NCBI GenBank assembly: GCA_020847695.1 | Contig: JADLBP010000092.1 | Coordinates: 1-52,341 of the forward strand | Direction: 5' to 3' | Length of the DNA: 52,341 nt | DNA from: Planctomycetota bacterium | GTDB taxonomy: Bacteria > Planctomycetota > UBA1135 > GCA-002686595 | Part shown: positions 43,034 through 50,988 of the stretch, one piece after another | Layout of the letters: each line of letters begins with the position of its first letter | Numbering within the stretch: position 1 is the first letter of the stretch | Translations under genes and position numbers: made by a program | Notes under the pieces: generated by a model | Databases searched by the model: none | What the model saw: only the letters and a program-made list of their open reading frames with translations | What the model was told of the DNA's origin: nothing

Positions 43034-43889
43034 CGGGCACGGTCTCCTGTTTCGCCGGCGCGGGCACCGGAGCGGGGTTCGACGCGGGAACGGGGCCGCC
43101 GGCCGCGGGGCCGGCGTTCGGCGAGCCCGCGGCGGGATCCGCGGGCTCCGGTTCGTGCTCGGCCGACGCGGGAGCGCGCGGTACGAACGGCGGCATCGGC
43201 ACGACGACGGTGCGGCCGCGCGACGAGACCGTCACGCCGCGCGAATCGATCGCTTCGACGCGCGCGGCGAGTCCCGGCAGCGGCTCACCCGCGCGGACGA
43301 CGTAACCGCCGAACAACGCGCTCGACAGACGCTCGGAGTGGATCACGCCGGTCAGCGGATGCGCCGCGACGAAGGTCGCGACCGTGTCGTCGACCAGCTC
43401 GGCGTCGAGCGGATGCTCGTCGGGCAACGCCGAGTCGTGCTTCGCATCGCTCGACCAGGCGGCGCCGAGCGCGGCGAGCGCACCGTCCTCGGGCGTGCGC
43501 GGGTGCAGCGACTCGAGCTTGGCGAGCAGCGCATCGAAGCCCGCGTCGACCGCGACGCCGGAGCCCGACGCGATCGGACCTTCGACCGAGGCGGCCGGCG
43601 CGCCAATCTCCCCGAGCGCTGGCTCCCCGAGCGCCGGCTCCCCGAGCGCTGTCGCGCGGGACTCGCTCGCCGGCGCGCCGGAGCTCGCGCTCGCGAGCCC
43701 GTCGGGAGCGACCTCCGGAAGCGCCCCGTCGAAGCCCGCGGTCAGCTCGGCCGGCGGTTCGTCGTACGGCGATCGCTCGGCGACGCGCTCGGCCGAAGGC
43801 TCGCGCTTCGGCCACCACTGGACCGCGAGCGCGACCGCGCACACGGCGATGATCCCGACGGCGATCCGGTTCTTCGACTTGGCTTCCAT
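43014..43889 (-). CDS. Type II secretion coupling protein, GspC/GspB (PilP)-like
   Basis: 291 residues: a single N-terminal membrane helix (about 9-25), a low-complexity linker with three ALGEP repeats, and a short beta domain near 215-245 (SALFGGYVVRAGEPLPG, VEAIDSRGVTVSSRGR) like the homology region of GspC/PilP that links the inner-membrane machinery to the secretin. A Pro/Ala-rich tail ends the protein. The ATG overlaps the preceding stop (ATGA), and the 3' end overlaps gspD. Sequence alone does not distinguish GspB from GspC. Confidence 0.7.
   Translation of the reverse strand: MEAKSKNRIAVGIIAVCAVALAVQWWPKREPSAERVAERSPYDEPPAELTAGFDGALPEVAPDGLASASSGAPASESRATALGEPALGEPALGEIGAPAASVEGPIASGSGVAVDAGFDALLAKLESLHPRTPEDGALAALGAAWSSDAKHDSALPDEHPLDAELVDDTVATFVAAHPLTGVIHSERLSSALFGGYVVRAGEPLPGLAARVEAIDSRGVTVSSRGRTVVVPMPPFVPRAPASAEHEPEPADPAAGSPNAGPAAGGPVPASNPAPVPAPAKQETVPDVPHQG
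43608..43650 (-). repeat. 15-bp tandem repeat (ALGEP units) in the GspC-like gene
   Basis: Two 15-bp units (43608-43622 and 43623-43637) differing at one base, plus 13 nt of a third, encode ALGEP pentapeptides in the periplasmic linker. Copy number could vary by slippage, which would change linker length only. Confidence 0.75.
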
Positions 43890-44509
43890 CAGCGGGTTCC
43901 TCGATCGTCCGCGGTCGCGCTCGAACGCGCGGCCGGACGGGACACGTAGAGCAAGAGGCACAGGCGCGCGTCGAAGCGACGGTCGCGCGCGGAGTCGCGT
44001 TGGAGCCCGAGCTCGCGGACGGAGCACGGCTGACCGAGCGCGCGCACCCGATCGACGAACCGCACGAGTCCGGCGGGCGTGCACGTGCCTCCGAGCCGCA
44101 CTTCGATCGCCTCGATGCGATCGGTCGCTCCGGCGAGCCCGACGTCGCTCGGTTCGCCGACGTTCAGGCTGGTGAGCTCGAAACCGGCGTCCTTCGCGAG
44201 CACGCGCAGCAGCGAGTGGGCTTCCAGCGGTCCGACGGTCGTCGGGACGCACGCGCGCAGCTCCTCCAGCGCTTCGACCAGCCGCGGACCGAGCCGAGCG
44301 GCGGCGAGCTCGTCGTGCTCGGCTCGCGCGGCGCGCCAACGCGCTTCGCGCTCGAGCGCGCCGGCGCGAGCCTCGCGCGCGTCCGTCAGGTCGAGCACCG
44401 GTCGCGCGGTGACGCCGCCGAGCATCAGCACCGACAGCACCGCCGGCACCGCGATCCACGCGGCGCGCGGGAAGCGACCGGAACGAGCGTTCGAGACGGT
44501 GACGCTCAT
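43889..44509 (-). CDS. Type II secretion GspM / PilO-like protein
   Basis: 206 residues with one membrane helix (about 17-35), a coiled-coil-forming segment (about 40-90: AREARAGALEREARWRAARAE) and a small ferredoxin-like domain with strand FELTSLNVGEP and VRLGGTCTPAGLVRFVDRVRAL, the PilO/GspM pattern. It partners the GspL/PilN protein encoded just upstream, whose stop overlaps its ATG (4 nt). It is part of the assembly platform. Confidence 0.75.
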   Translation of the reverse strand: MSVTVSNARSGRFPRAAWIAVPAVLSVLMLGGVTARPVLDLTDAREARAGALEREARWRAARAEHDELAAARLGPRLVEALEELRACVPTTVGPLEAHSLLRVLAKDAGFELTSLNVGEPSDVGLAGATDRIEAIEVRLGGTCTPAGLVRFVDRVRALGQPCSVRELGLQRDSARDRRFDARLCLLLYVSRPAARSSATADDRGTR

Positions 44510-45960
44510 CGGCCGCCCTCGAGGCTCGCGGAGACGGTGAACTCGAGCGGCAGGGCGCGCGCGACGTCTTCCTTGGACGGCAGCGAGCTCGGCGCATCGA
44601 CGGTCGGTGCACCGAAGCTCGCCGTCGCGGCGAGCGCGCGCCGGACGTCGGAGATCGCGGCGAGAGCGCGAAGCGGGTGCGGATGGGTCTCGCCGACCAG
44701 CACGGCGCGCGGCGCATCGGAGGCGATGCGCACCGCGAGCAGGTCCGCCGCGCCGTCGAACGCGGCGAAGGCGTCCTCGAGGACCCGCCCGAGCTCGAGC
44801 CCACGGCGCTCGAGCTCGACCAAGCGCTCGACTTCGCTGCCGAGCTCCGCGCGACGCGCGGCGACCTCGGCGTTCGAGCGCTCGAGCTCCTCGAGATCGC
44901 GGGTGCTCTCCAGCAAGACGCGGGTTTCCGCTTCGAGGTTGGCGCGCTCGTCGGCGACGCGCCCCTCCGCGACGACGCCCATCGAGCCGACGATCGCGAT
45001 CGCCGACGCCGCGAGCGCCACCCGCCGCGAGACCGGCCACGGCAAAGGCACCGTCAAGTCGAGGTCGAAGCGTCCGCGCGAGAGGCATGCCTCGAGCGTC
45101 GCGAGCCGGCCCGCGGCCACCCCGCCGCCGTCCTTCGGCAGCAAGACCGCCTCGACGCCGGGCAACGCATTCGCGAGCGCGTTGCGGAAGAGCTCGGCGC
45201 GCTCCCTCGCGAGTCCGATCAGGCAGACTCGGCCGAGCGGCGCGCCGCGGCTCTCGCGCCGCCAGTTCGATTCGAACGAGCGCGCTTCCTGGACGATCGC
45301 GAGCGCCATCCCGGGCTGTTCGGCGACGTCGCCGTCGAGCGACGTCTGGTGCAGGAAGCGCCCGCCGTCGAGCAGGCTGACCACGGTGCCGCTCGGCTCG
45401 AAGTCGATCACCAGCGTCGCGCCTTGGACCGCGCCGAGCACGCGATCGACGTGCGACAGCACCGCGATCCGCGCGGCGACGATCCGCGAGGCGCGGATGC
45501 CGTTGTGATCGAGGCGACCCGCGAGCTCGCGCGCGAACGAGCGCCGCAACGCGAGCAGGGTCCAGTGACACTCCGCGTGCGCTTCCTGTCCCGGGGTCTT
45601 CACCTCGCGCGCGCCGGGGAAGCCCGCGTAGAGCGCGTCGATCTCCGGACTGTCGATCAACTGCGCCGCGCGACGCGCGAGCACGACGCGGAGCTCCTTG
45701 CTCGACACCTCGGGCAACGTCATGTGCCGTTGCGTGACCACTCCAGGCCCGAGCGCCAGCACGCAATGCGGCGTCGTCGAGCCCGCCGCGCGACGCGCAT
45801 CGAGCGCCGCGCGCGCCATCTCGTCGGCCGACGAACCGCCGACGGCGACGCGCCCGTAGAGCGGCTCGCCGACGGGCACGAGCTCGAACCACTCGGCTTG
45901 GGAACTCGAGAGGAACAGCACGGACCGCGGGTCCGCGCCGGGATGGAAGCGGGAGAACAT
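44506..45960 (-). CDS. gspL: GspL-like protein (PilM + PilN fusion)
   Basis: 484 residues. Residues of about 10-300 form an actin-like PilM/GspL cytoplasmic domain (ATLVIDFEPSGTVVSLL, VCLIGLARERAELF). A membrane helix spans about 312-332, then a coiled coil (335-395) and a small periplasmic PilN-like domain (DLLAVRIASDAPRAVLVGE). In the type IV pilus these are two proteins; here they are one, as in GspL. It is the first gene of the operon. The ATG at 45958-45960 was preferred to a longer frame that has no protein-like upstream sequence. Confidence 0.82.
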   Translation of the reverse strand: MFSRFHPGADPRSVLFLSSSQAEWFELVPVGEPLYGRVAVGGSSADEMARAALDARRAAGSTTPHCVLALGPGVVTQRHMTLPEVSSKELRVVLARRAAQLIDSPEIDALYAGFPGAREVKTPGQEAHAECHWTLLALRRSFARELAGRLDHNGIRASRIVAARIAVLSHVDRVLGAVQGATLVIDFEPSGTVVSLLDGGRFLHQTSLDGDVAEQPGMALAIVQEARSFESNWRRESRGAPLGRVCLIGLARERAELFRNALANALPGVEAVLLPKDGGGVAAGRLATLEACLSRGRFDLDLTVPLPWPVSRRVALAASAIAIVGSMGVVAEGRVADERANLEAETRVLLESTRDLEELERSNAEVAARRAELGSEVERLVELERRGLELGRVLEDAFAAFDGAADLLAVRIASDAPRAVLVGETHPHPLRALAAISDVRRALAATASFGAPTVDAPSSLPSKEDVARALPLEFTVSASLEGGR

Positions 45961-46271
45961 CGACGACTGGGGTGTGCGAAACGACCGCGAACCGCGTCGG
46001 GGCAACGCGGAGGGGACGAGGCCGATTCGATTGGGGCTCTGTTCGGACTTCCGGGGACCCGCCTTGAGCGCGCCGACGGTCCGCGCCGGACCGCGCGCTT
46101 CGCCTCGCGGCGAGCGATCGGGAAGGAAGTTCCGGACGGTCGGACGCGCGCACGCCGAAGTTCGCAGGCCGAGCCGCGCGAACGCTCGGCAGCTCCGGTC
46201 GCGCCTCGCCGCGCGTCCGCCGGTTTCTTCGGGCGCAGTCCCGCGGTCGGACACTACATTGGCTCGCCACG
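45961..46271. other. 311-bp divergent intergenic region upstream of the secretion operon and fkbM
   Basis: No gene or RNA was recognised. Near the fkbM side, TACATT at 46255-46260 could be a -10 box 11 nt before the ATG, but no -35 fits. Nothing convincing was found on the secretion-operon side. Confidence 0.45.
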
Positions 46272-47108
46272 ATGAAGCTCGAAGCGAGGACCGTCCGTCC
46301 GCCCGGCATGGGCATCGAATTCGACGTGCTGGCCGACGATGCGATCATCGGGCCGGCGATCGAGCGAGGCTCCTGGGGCGATCACGAGACCGCGCTGATG
46401 CTCGCCCACCTCGCGCCCGGAGCGCGCGTGCTCGACCTCGGCGCGAACGTCGGTTGGTTCGCGGTCCAAGCGATCCTCGCGGGCTGCGAAGTGCACGCGT
46501 TCGAGCCGGTGCCCGCGATCGCCGAGCTCGCGCGTCGCAACATGCAGCGCGCGGAGAAGGTCGGCAAGGGCAAGGGCGTGCTCCACGTCGCCGCCGCGGG
46601 CGACCGCCCCGGCCGCGCGGTGATCGCGCTCGCGGCGAAGAACCACGGCGACAACCGCGTGCTCGACGCGCGCGACGCGCGGCCGAGCGACATGGCCGCC
46701 GCCGAGACGGTCGACATCGAGATCGTGCGCGTCGACGACGTCGTCGCGGGCCCGTTCCGCTTCGTCAAGATCGACACGCAGGGCTCCGAGTGGCTCGCGG
46801 TGCAAGGCGCGACGAAAGCGATCGACTCGAGCCCCGAGCTCGGCCTGCTGATGGAGTTCTGGCCGTACGCGCTGCGCGGCGCGAAGCCCGAGGCGCTGCT
46901 CGACTGGCTGTTCCAGCGCGGTTTCTCGCTCGGCAAGGCGACCGAAGCGCCCTACCCGATGACCAAGGACCGCATCCTGCGCCAAGCGTCGTCGCGCGAC
47001 CCGGTCAAGGGCGGGATCGACCTGTACGGCGCGCGCGGCACCGCGTTCCACGTGCTCGGGCTGAAGCCCCGGCTGCACGGGCTCTGGCGCGCGATGCGCG
47101 AGAGCTAG
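46272..47108 (+). CDS. FkbM-family SAM-dependent methyltransferase
   Basis: 278 residues. VLDLGANVGWFAVQAI near 57 is the SAM-binding motif I; HAFEPVPAIAELARRNM is motif II; FRFVKIDTQGSEWLAVQGA is the typical FkbM ID(T/V)QGxE segment. The family O-methylates sugars, glycans or lipids. A role on surface polysaccharide fits the kinase-like and amidohydrolase neighbours but is inference. The stop codon at 47106-47108 directly abuts the stop of the opposite-strand gene, with no base between. Confidence 0.87.
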   Translation: MKLEARTVRPPGMGIEFDVLADDAIIGPAIERGSWGDHETALMLAHLAPGARVLDLGANVGWFAVQAILAGCEVHAFEPVPAIAELARRNMQRAEKVGKGKGVLHVAAAGDRPGRAVIALAAKNHGDNRVLDARDARPSDMAAAETVDIEIVRVDDVVAGPFRFVKIDTQGSEWLAVQGATKAIDSSPELGLLMEFWPYALRGAKPEALLDWLFQRGFSLGKATEAPYPMTKDRILRQASSRDPVKGGIDLYGARGTAFHVLGLKPRLHGLWRAMRES

Positions 47109-47696
47109 TCAGCGCGAGAACGCTTCGGGCGCCGGGTGCGCGGGGCCCTCGAAGCCGCCGAGCAACGCGCGCAACTGCGGCGCGAGCCCGTTCCATGCGG
47201 TGCGCGCCAAAGGCTCGAAATCGATCGCCTCGCGGGTGACCAGGAAGCTCTCGCGCTCGATGCGGACGCGGGAACGCACCTCGCCGACGAGCACGATGTG
47301 CGGCGCGGCGATGCCGACCTTGGACAGCAGCCGGCGCGTGCGCTCCTCGCGAGCGGCCGCCGACAGCGGCTTGCGTCCGTGCAGGAGATCGTCGAGCCAA
47401 TCGGTGCGCCGCGAGCCGCGGCGATAGCGCGCGAAGAGCGCCGCGTCCTTGCCCGGGATGCAACGCACCCACAGGTCGGGCTTGCGCTCGACGGTGACGC
47501 CGGAGAGGTCCTCGGCGCGCCAACGCTCCGGATCGACGAGCCCGAGCTCGTGCAGCCGATCGAACCACTCGTTGTCGACGCGGAGCTCGCCGCCGGGGAT
47601 CGCGATCCGCGACCAGCCCGCGCGACGGGGGTCGGGCGCGCGCACCGAGTGGTTGCGCGGCGAATCGGGAACGGGGTCCTTGGCCGGAGGGCTCAT
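47109..47696 (-). CDS. Lone N-lobe of a WaaP/Kdo-kinase-like protein (pseudokinase fragment)
   Basis: About 195 residues resembling only the N-lobe of LPS core kinases (WaaP/KdkA type): strands near ELRVDNEWFDRL and VERKPDLWVRC, an alpha-C helix with Glu in AAAREERTRRLLSKVGI, the following APHIVLVGE and a hinge-like SFLVTREAI. The N-lobe Lys position reads LFARYRR, so the ATP-binding Lys seems lost. The C-lobe with the catalytic HxD and DFG-like residues is absent: the reading frame ends and the convergent fkbM gene takes the space. It may be a pseudokinase, an adaptor or a decayed gene. The ATG at 47694-47696 was chosen; an ATG at 47711 is possible. Confidence 0.55.
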   Translation of the reverse strand: MSPPAKDPVPDSPRNHSVRAPDPRRAGWSRIAIPGGELRVDNEWFDRLHELGLVDPERWRAEDLSGVTVERKPDLWVRCIPGKDAALFARYRRGSRRTDWLDDLLHGRKPLSAAAREERTRRLLSKVGIAAPHIVLVGEVRSRVRIERESFLVTREAIDFEPLARTAWNGLAPQLRALLGGFEGPAHPAPEAFSR

Positions 47697-47774
47697 GGAG
47701 CTTGCGAGCAAGCATAGGATACCGCCCCGGGCAAGCGGTCAAGCGCGCGCGGTTGCTAGGCTCTGCGCGAGCCC

Positions 47775-48686
47775 ATGAAGATCCTCGACTTCCACGTCCA
47801 CTTCTTCAGCCGCCCGTACTTCGAAGCGCTCGCCGCGCAATCGCCGCTCCCCGGCACGGTCGCCGAGCGCTTGGCGCGCGTCGCCGAGCGGACCGGGATC
47901 GAGATTCCCCCGCCCGACCTCGATCGACATCGCGAGCGGTGGGTCGCCGAGCTCGACCGTCACGACGTCGAACGGATGGCGTGCTTCGCGTCGGCCCCCG
48001 AGGAGACGCCGTCGGTCGCGGAAGCGTGCGCGAAGTCGGACGGGCGCTTGGTGCCTTTCGCGCTGGTCAATCCGAAGGTCGACGGCGTCGCGGAGCGCGT
48101 CGCGAAGCTGATCGACGAGAAGGGCTTCCGCGGCGTGCTGCTGTTCCCCGCGCTGCACCATTACAAGATCTCCGACGCGGCGTGCGAGCCGTTGCTGCGC
48201 GTGCTCGGCGAGCGCAAGGCGATCGCATACGTCCATTGCGGACTGTTGATCGTCAAGCTCCGCGATCTCCTGCAGCTCCCGCGCACGATCGACATCCAGT
48301 ACGCGAACCCGCTGGAGCTGATCGCGGCGGCGAACAAGTTCCCAAACGTCCAGTTCGTGATCCCCCACTTCGGCGCGGGGTTCTTCCGCGAGACGCTCTT
48401 CGCAGGGGCCCAGTGCCCGAACGTCTTCGTCGACACGTCGAGCTCGAACTCGTGGCTCGCGACGCAGCCCGCACCGCTCGCGCTGAAGGACGTGTTCGCG
48501 CGCGCGCTCGGCGTGTTCGGCCCGAAGCGCATCCTGTTCGGCACCGACTCGAACACGTTCCCCGCCGGCTGGCGCCGCGACCGCTACGACGAGCAGCAGG
48601 CCGCGCTGTCCGCGATCGGCGCGAGCGTCGAGATCCAGGCCGCGATCTTCGCCGAGAACGCGCGCCGTTTGCTCGCGCGGCCGTGA
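47775..48686 (+). CDS. Metal-dependent amidohydrolase (TIM barrel, amidohydrolase-2 type)
   Basis: 303 residues. The N-terminal ILDFHVHFF supplies the HxH metal ligands, YVHCGLL and VIPHFGAGF the next histidines, and FGTDSNTF the catalytic Asp, the COG2159 pattern of decarboxylases and hydrolases. The substrate cannot be named. A -10-like TAGGCT at 47757-47762 lies 12 nt before the ATG. The next gene begins 37 nt downstream on the same strand. Confidence 0.8.
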   Translation: MKILDFHVHFFSRPYFEALAAQSPLPGTVAERLARVAERTGIEIPPPDLDRHRERWVAELDRHDVERMACFASAPEETPSVAEACAKSDGRLVPFALVNPKVDGVAERVAKLIDEKGFRGVLLFPALHHYKISDAACEPLLRVLGERKAIAYVHCGLLIVKLRDLLQLPRTIDIQYANPLELIAAANKFPNVQFVIPHFGAGFFRETLFAGAQCPNVFVDTSSSNSWLATQPAPLALKDVFARALGVFGPKRILFGTDSNTFPAGWRRDRYDEQQAALSAIGASVEIQAAIFAENARRLLARP

Positions 48687-48723
48687 CCGGAAACCACGGG
48701 CCGGAGCGCAGGTAGCCACCTCC

Positions 48724-50700
48724 ATGCGCTCCGCTCGACTGCTCGGGCTCTGCACCGTGCTCGCCCTCGCGATCGTGATCGCTTGGGTGTGGCCGCGGCT
48801 TTCGGCGGTTCGTGATGCGCGGTCGGACAGCGCGGGACCCGCCACCTCGAGCGCGATCGAACTCGCCCAAGCGCCCGCGACCACGGGTAGGGAACCGACC
48901 CAGACCTCGCCGCCGACAGCCACTCCGCTCGAGACGGAGCTCGTGTTGCTTGACTCCCGCGGACAGCCCCTCAACGCCGCCCAAGTCGTGGTGTGGCGCG
49001 ACGAAATGGTGCTTGCGACCGCCACAGCCGACGACGAAGGACGCACGCGCGTCCGGTCGTTCGGTGGGACGGTGGAAGCCGTCGTCGCGGCCCAGGACAG
49101 GTTTCCTTGGCGCGCGAACTTCGAGGCAAGCGTCGGAACACACGTGTTGCAGGCGCCGGAGGTCCCGTTCGTGCGCGGCGTCGCCGTGCATGCCACGACC
49201 GGCCTTCCGGCGCCGATGGACCTCGACCTAGCGTTCGACCGCGCGCCCGATGCGCTCCACGACCTGCCCGAGCAAGTGACGGCCGCGCTCCCGGCGAGTT
49301 CGCTCGAGTGTCGTCGGCGCAACGTGCTCGTGCGCGAGGACGGCACGTTCGAGTTCGCGGCGCCGAGCGGAGCACTGCCCGCGACGCTGCACTTGCCCGT
49401 GCGCTCGCTGCTGGTCGACGTGCATCCGCAAAGCGTCGGCCACGACACGCGCGACCTCCGCATCACGGAACCTCTGACCGACCTTCGCCTGGTCGTATTC
49501 GCGCTGCCGAGCATCGAGGGCCGCGTGGTCACCGTCGACGGAGCGCCGGTGCTGGACGCCGACGTGCAGATGGAGCTCGAGTTCGTGTCGCCCGACGATC
49601 CGTCGCTCGCGTGGCAGCTTCGCGGCAGTGCGCCCGACTTCCCGCAGCGCGACGGCACGTTCCATGCGTGGTGTGGGAATCCGCCCGCAGGTCGTCGCCA
49701 CGCGGACCTACCGAAGCTGCTCGACCCACGCGCGTTGCGCCGGGTCCATTTCGACATCGCGCGCGCCGGACGGCTCGCCGGGACGAAAGTCACGGTCGAG
49801 CGCGCGGCGATGATCGACACCTGGAACGTCGGTGACTTGCGCTTGGATGCGCTTCGGCGGATCGAATTCGTTGCGCGCTCGCTCGACGGAACACCGATCG
49901 ACGGCGCGGTCGCCGCGGACCTCAGCGCCGGCACGCCGAGCGGAGAGGACGGACACGGCTGGATCGTCGTCGACGAGGGCGTGACGCACGTCGAGGTGGG
50001 CAAGCTCGGCTGGCGGCCGGTACGGGTCCCGCTGCGCGTCGACAGCGCTTCGCCGCTCGAAGTCGTGCTCGAACCCGACAACGTCCTGACGTGCGTCGTG
50101 CGCTCGCAGACCGGCGAGTTGCGCCCGGGGGTTCAGGTGCGATTGAAGAGCGGCGCGCGACCGTTCGAACGCGAGGACTGGCGACACACATCCGCGTGCC
50201 TCGGTGCCACCGGCGCCAGCCAGCTGCGCCGAGCACGCCAGTTCGACGACGGCTCGTTCGAGGTTGGCGCGCAGACGGACGATCGAGGCTGCGTTGCGTT
50301 CGGCGGACTGACGAGCGGCATCGCGCTTAGGATCGACGTCCTCGGTCCGACCGGCGAGCCGCTCGCTAGAGCAACGACACGTGTGGGAGTTGACGAGAGA
50401 GCGAGCGTCGAGCTTCGACTCGTCGGAGACGTGACTTTCCGCGGGCGCGTCGTCGACGAGGAGGGCGCGCCACTCGCTGACGCGTTCGTCCTGCTTCGTG
50501 ACACAGATGGCGGCTCGTGCGGAGCGGCGCCAAGCGATTTCCGGGGTCGCTTCGAGATCCCGGATCTCGTGCCGGGACGTGCGACGGTCGAGGTCCAACG
50601 CGTTGGATTCGAACGCTACACGGAGAATGGGATGGACCTCACCGCGGAGGCTCTCATCCGACTGCGGACCGAACCGGCGTTTCGAGCGCGGGGACGCTGA
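48724..50700 (+). CDS. Membrane-anchored carboxypeptidase regulatory-like domain protein
   Basis: 658 residues with an N-terminal membrane anchor (about 7-24), a Ser/Thr/Pro linker and several beta-sandwich units of the CarboxypepD_reg type: LVLLDSRGQPLNAAQVVVW, IEGRVVTVDGAPVLDADV, CVVRSQTGELRPGVQV and FRGRVVDEEGAPLADAFV. The last is followed by FRGRFEIPDLVPGRATVEV. These units resemble the ectodomain of the sigma-factor fusion at 9949-12942. No enzyme motif is seen; a surface structural or sensory role is inferred. Base composition falls from about this gene's end into the following insert. Confidence 0.75.
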   Translation: MRSARLLGLCTVLALAIVIAWVWPRLSAVRDARSDSAGPATSSAIELAQAPATTGREPTQTSPPTATPLETELVLLDSRGQPLNAAQVVVWRDEMVLATATADDEGRTRVRSFGGTVEAVVAAQDRFPWRANFEASVGTHVLQAPEVPFVRGVAVHATTGLPAPMDLDLAFDRAPDALHDLPEQVTAALPASSLECRRRNVLVREDGTFEFAAPSGALPATLHLPVRSLLVDVHPQSVGHDTRDLRITEPLTDLRLVVFALPSIEGRVVTVDGAPVLDADVQMELEFVSPDDPSLAWQLRGSAPDFPQRDGTFHAWCGNPPAGRRHADLPKLLDPRALRRVHFDIARAGRLAGTKVTVERAAMIDTWNVGDLRLDALRRIEFVARSLDGTPIDGAVAADLSAGTPSGEDGHGWIVVDEGVTHVEVGKLGWRPVRVPLRVDSASPLEVVLEPDNVLTCVVRSQTGELRPGVQVRLKSGARPFEREDWRHTSACLGATGASQLRRARQFDDGSFEVGAQTDDRGCVAFGGLTSGIALRIDVLGPTGEPLARATTRVGVDERASVELRLVGDVTFRGRVVDEEGAPLADAFVLLRDTDGGSCGAAPSDFRGRFEIPDLVPGRATVEVQRVGFERYTENGMDLTAEALIRLRTEPAFRARGR

Positions 50701-50930
50701 CACACGGCTCCCATCGCTCCGATGGTCCCGTTAGGAACTCGCGCTTGCTCACCTCGAACGATGTCGGCGCCGGCACGACCGAATTGCTCACTCGGAATCA
50801 CATCCCATCCGACAGCGATAAGACCACGCTCCATGCGGCCCTGTAGATTGAGTTCCACGACGCGCCGGTCAGCGTGATCGGCGAACGCCTTCTCGAAGCC
50901 CTGAGCTTCGACAGATTTGTCGCGCACCAT
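50616..50930 (-). pseudogene. Possible gene remnant next to the SIR2-like gene
   Basis: An open frame of 104 codons whose first 65 or so residues look like real protein (balanced charge, MVRDKSVEAQGFEKAFADHA, VGWDVIPSEQFGRAGADIV). The rest runs antisense through the end of the preceding gene and turns into low-complexity Arg/Ser, as expected for a shadow frame. It is preceded in frame by a stop. This suggests a truncated gene whose 3' part was lost at the junction near 50700. The family is not recognised and the call is weak. Confidence 0.3.
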
Positions 50931-50988
50931 CGACTGACACTACGCGATCGCACAGTCGGCTGGCGTGCCTCCGCGGCTGCGCTGCAAC

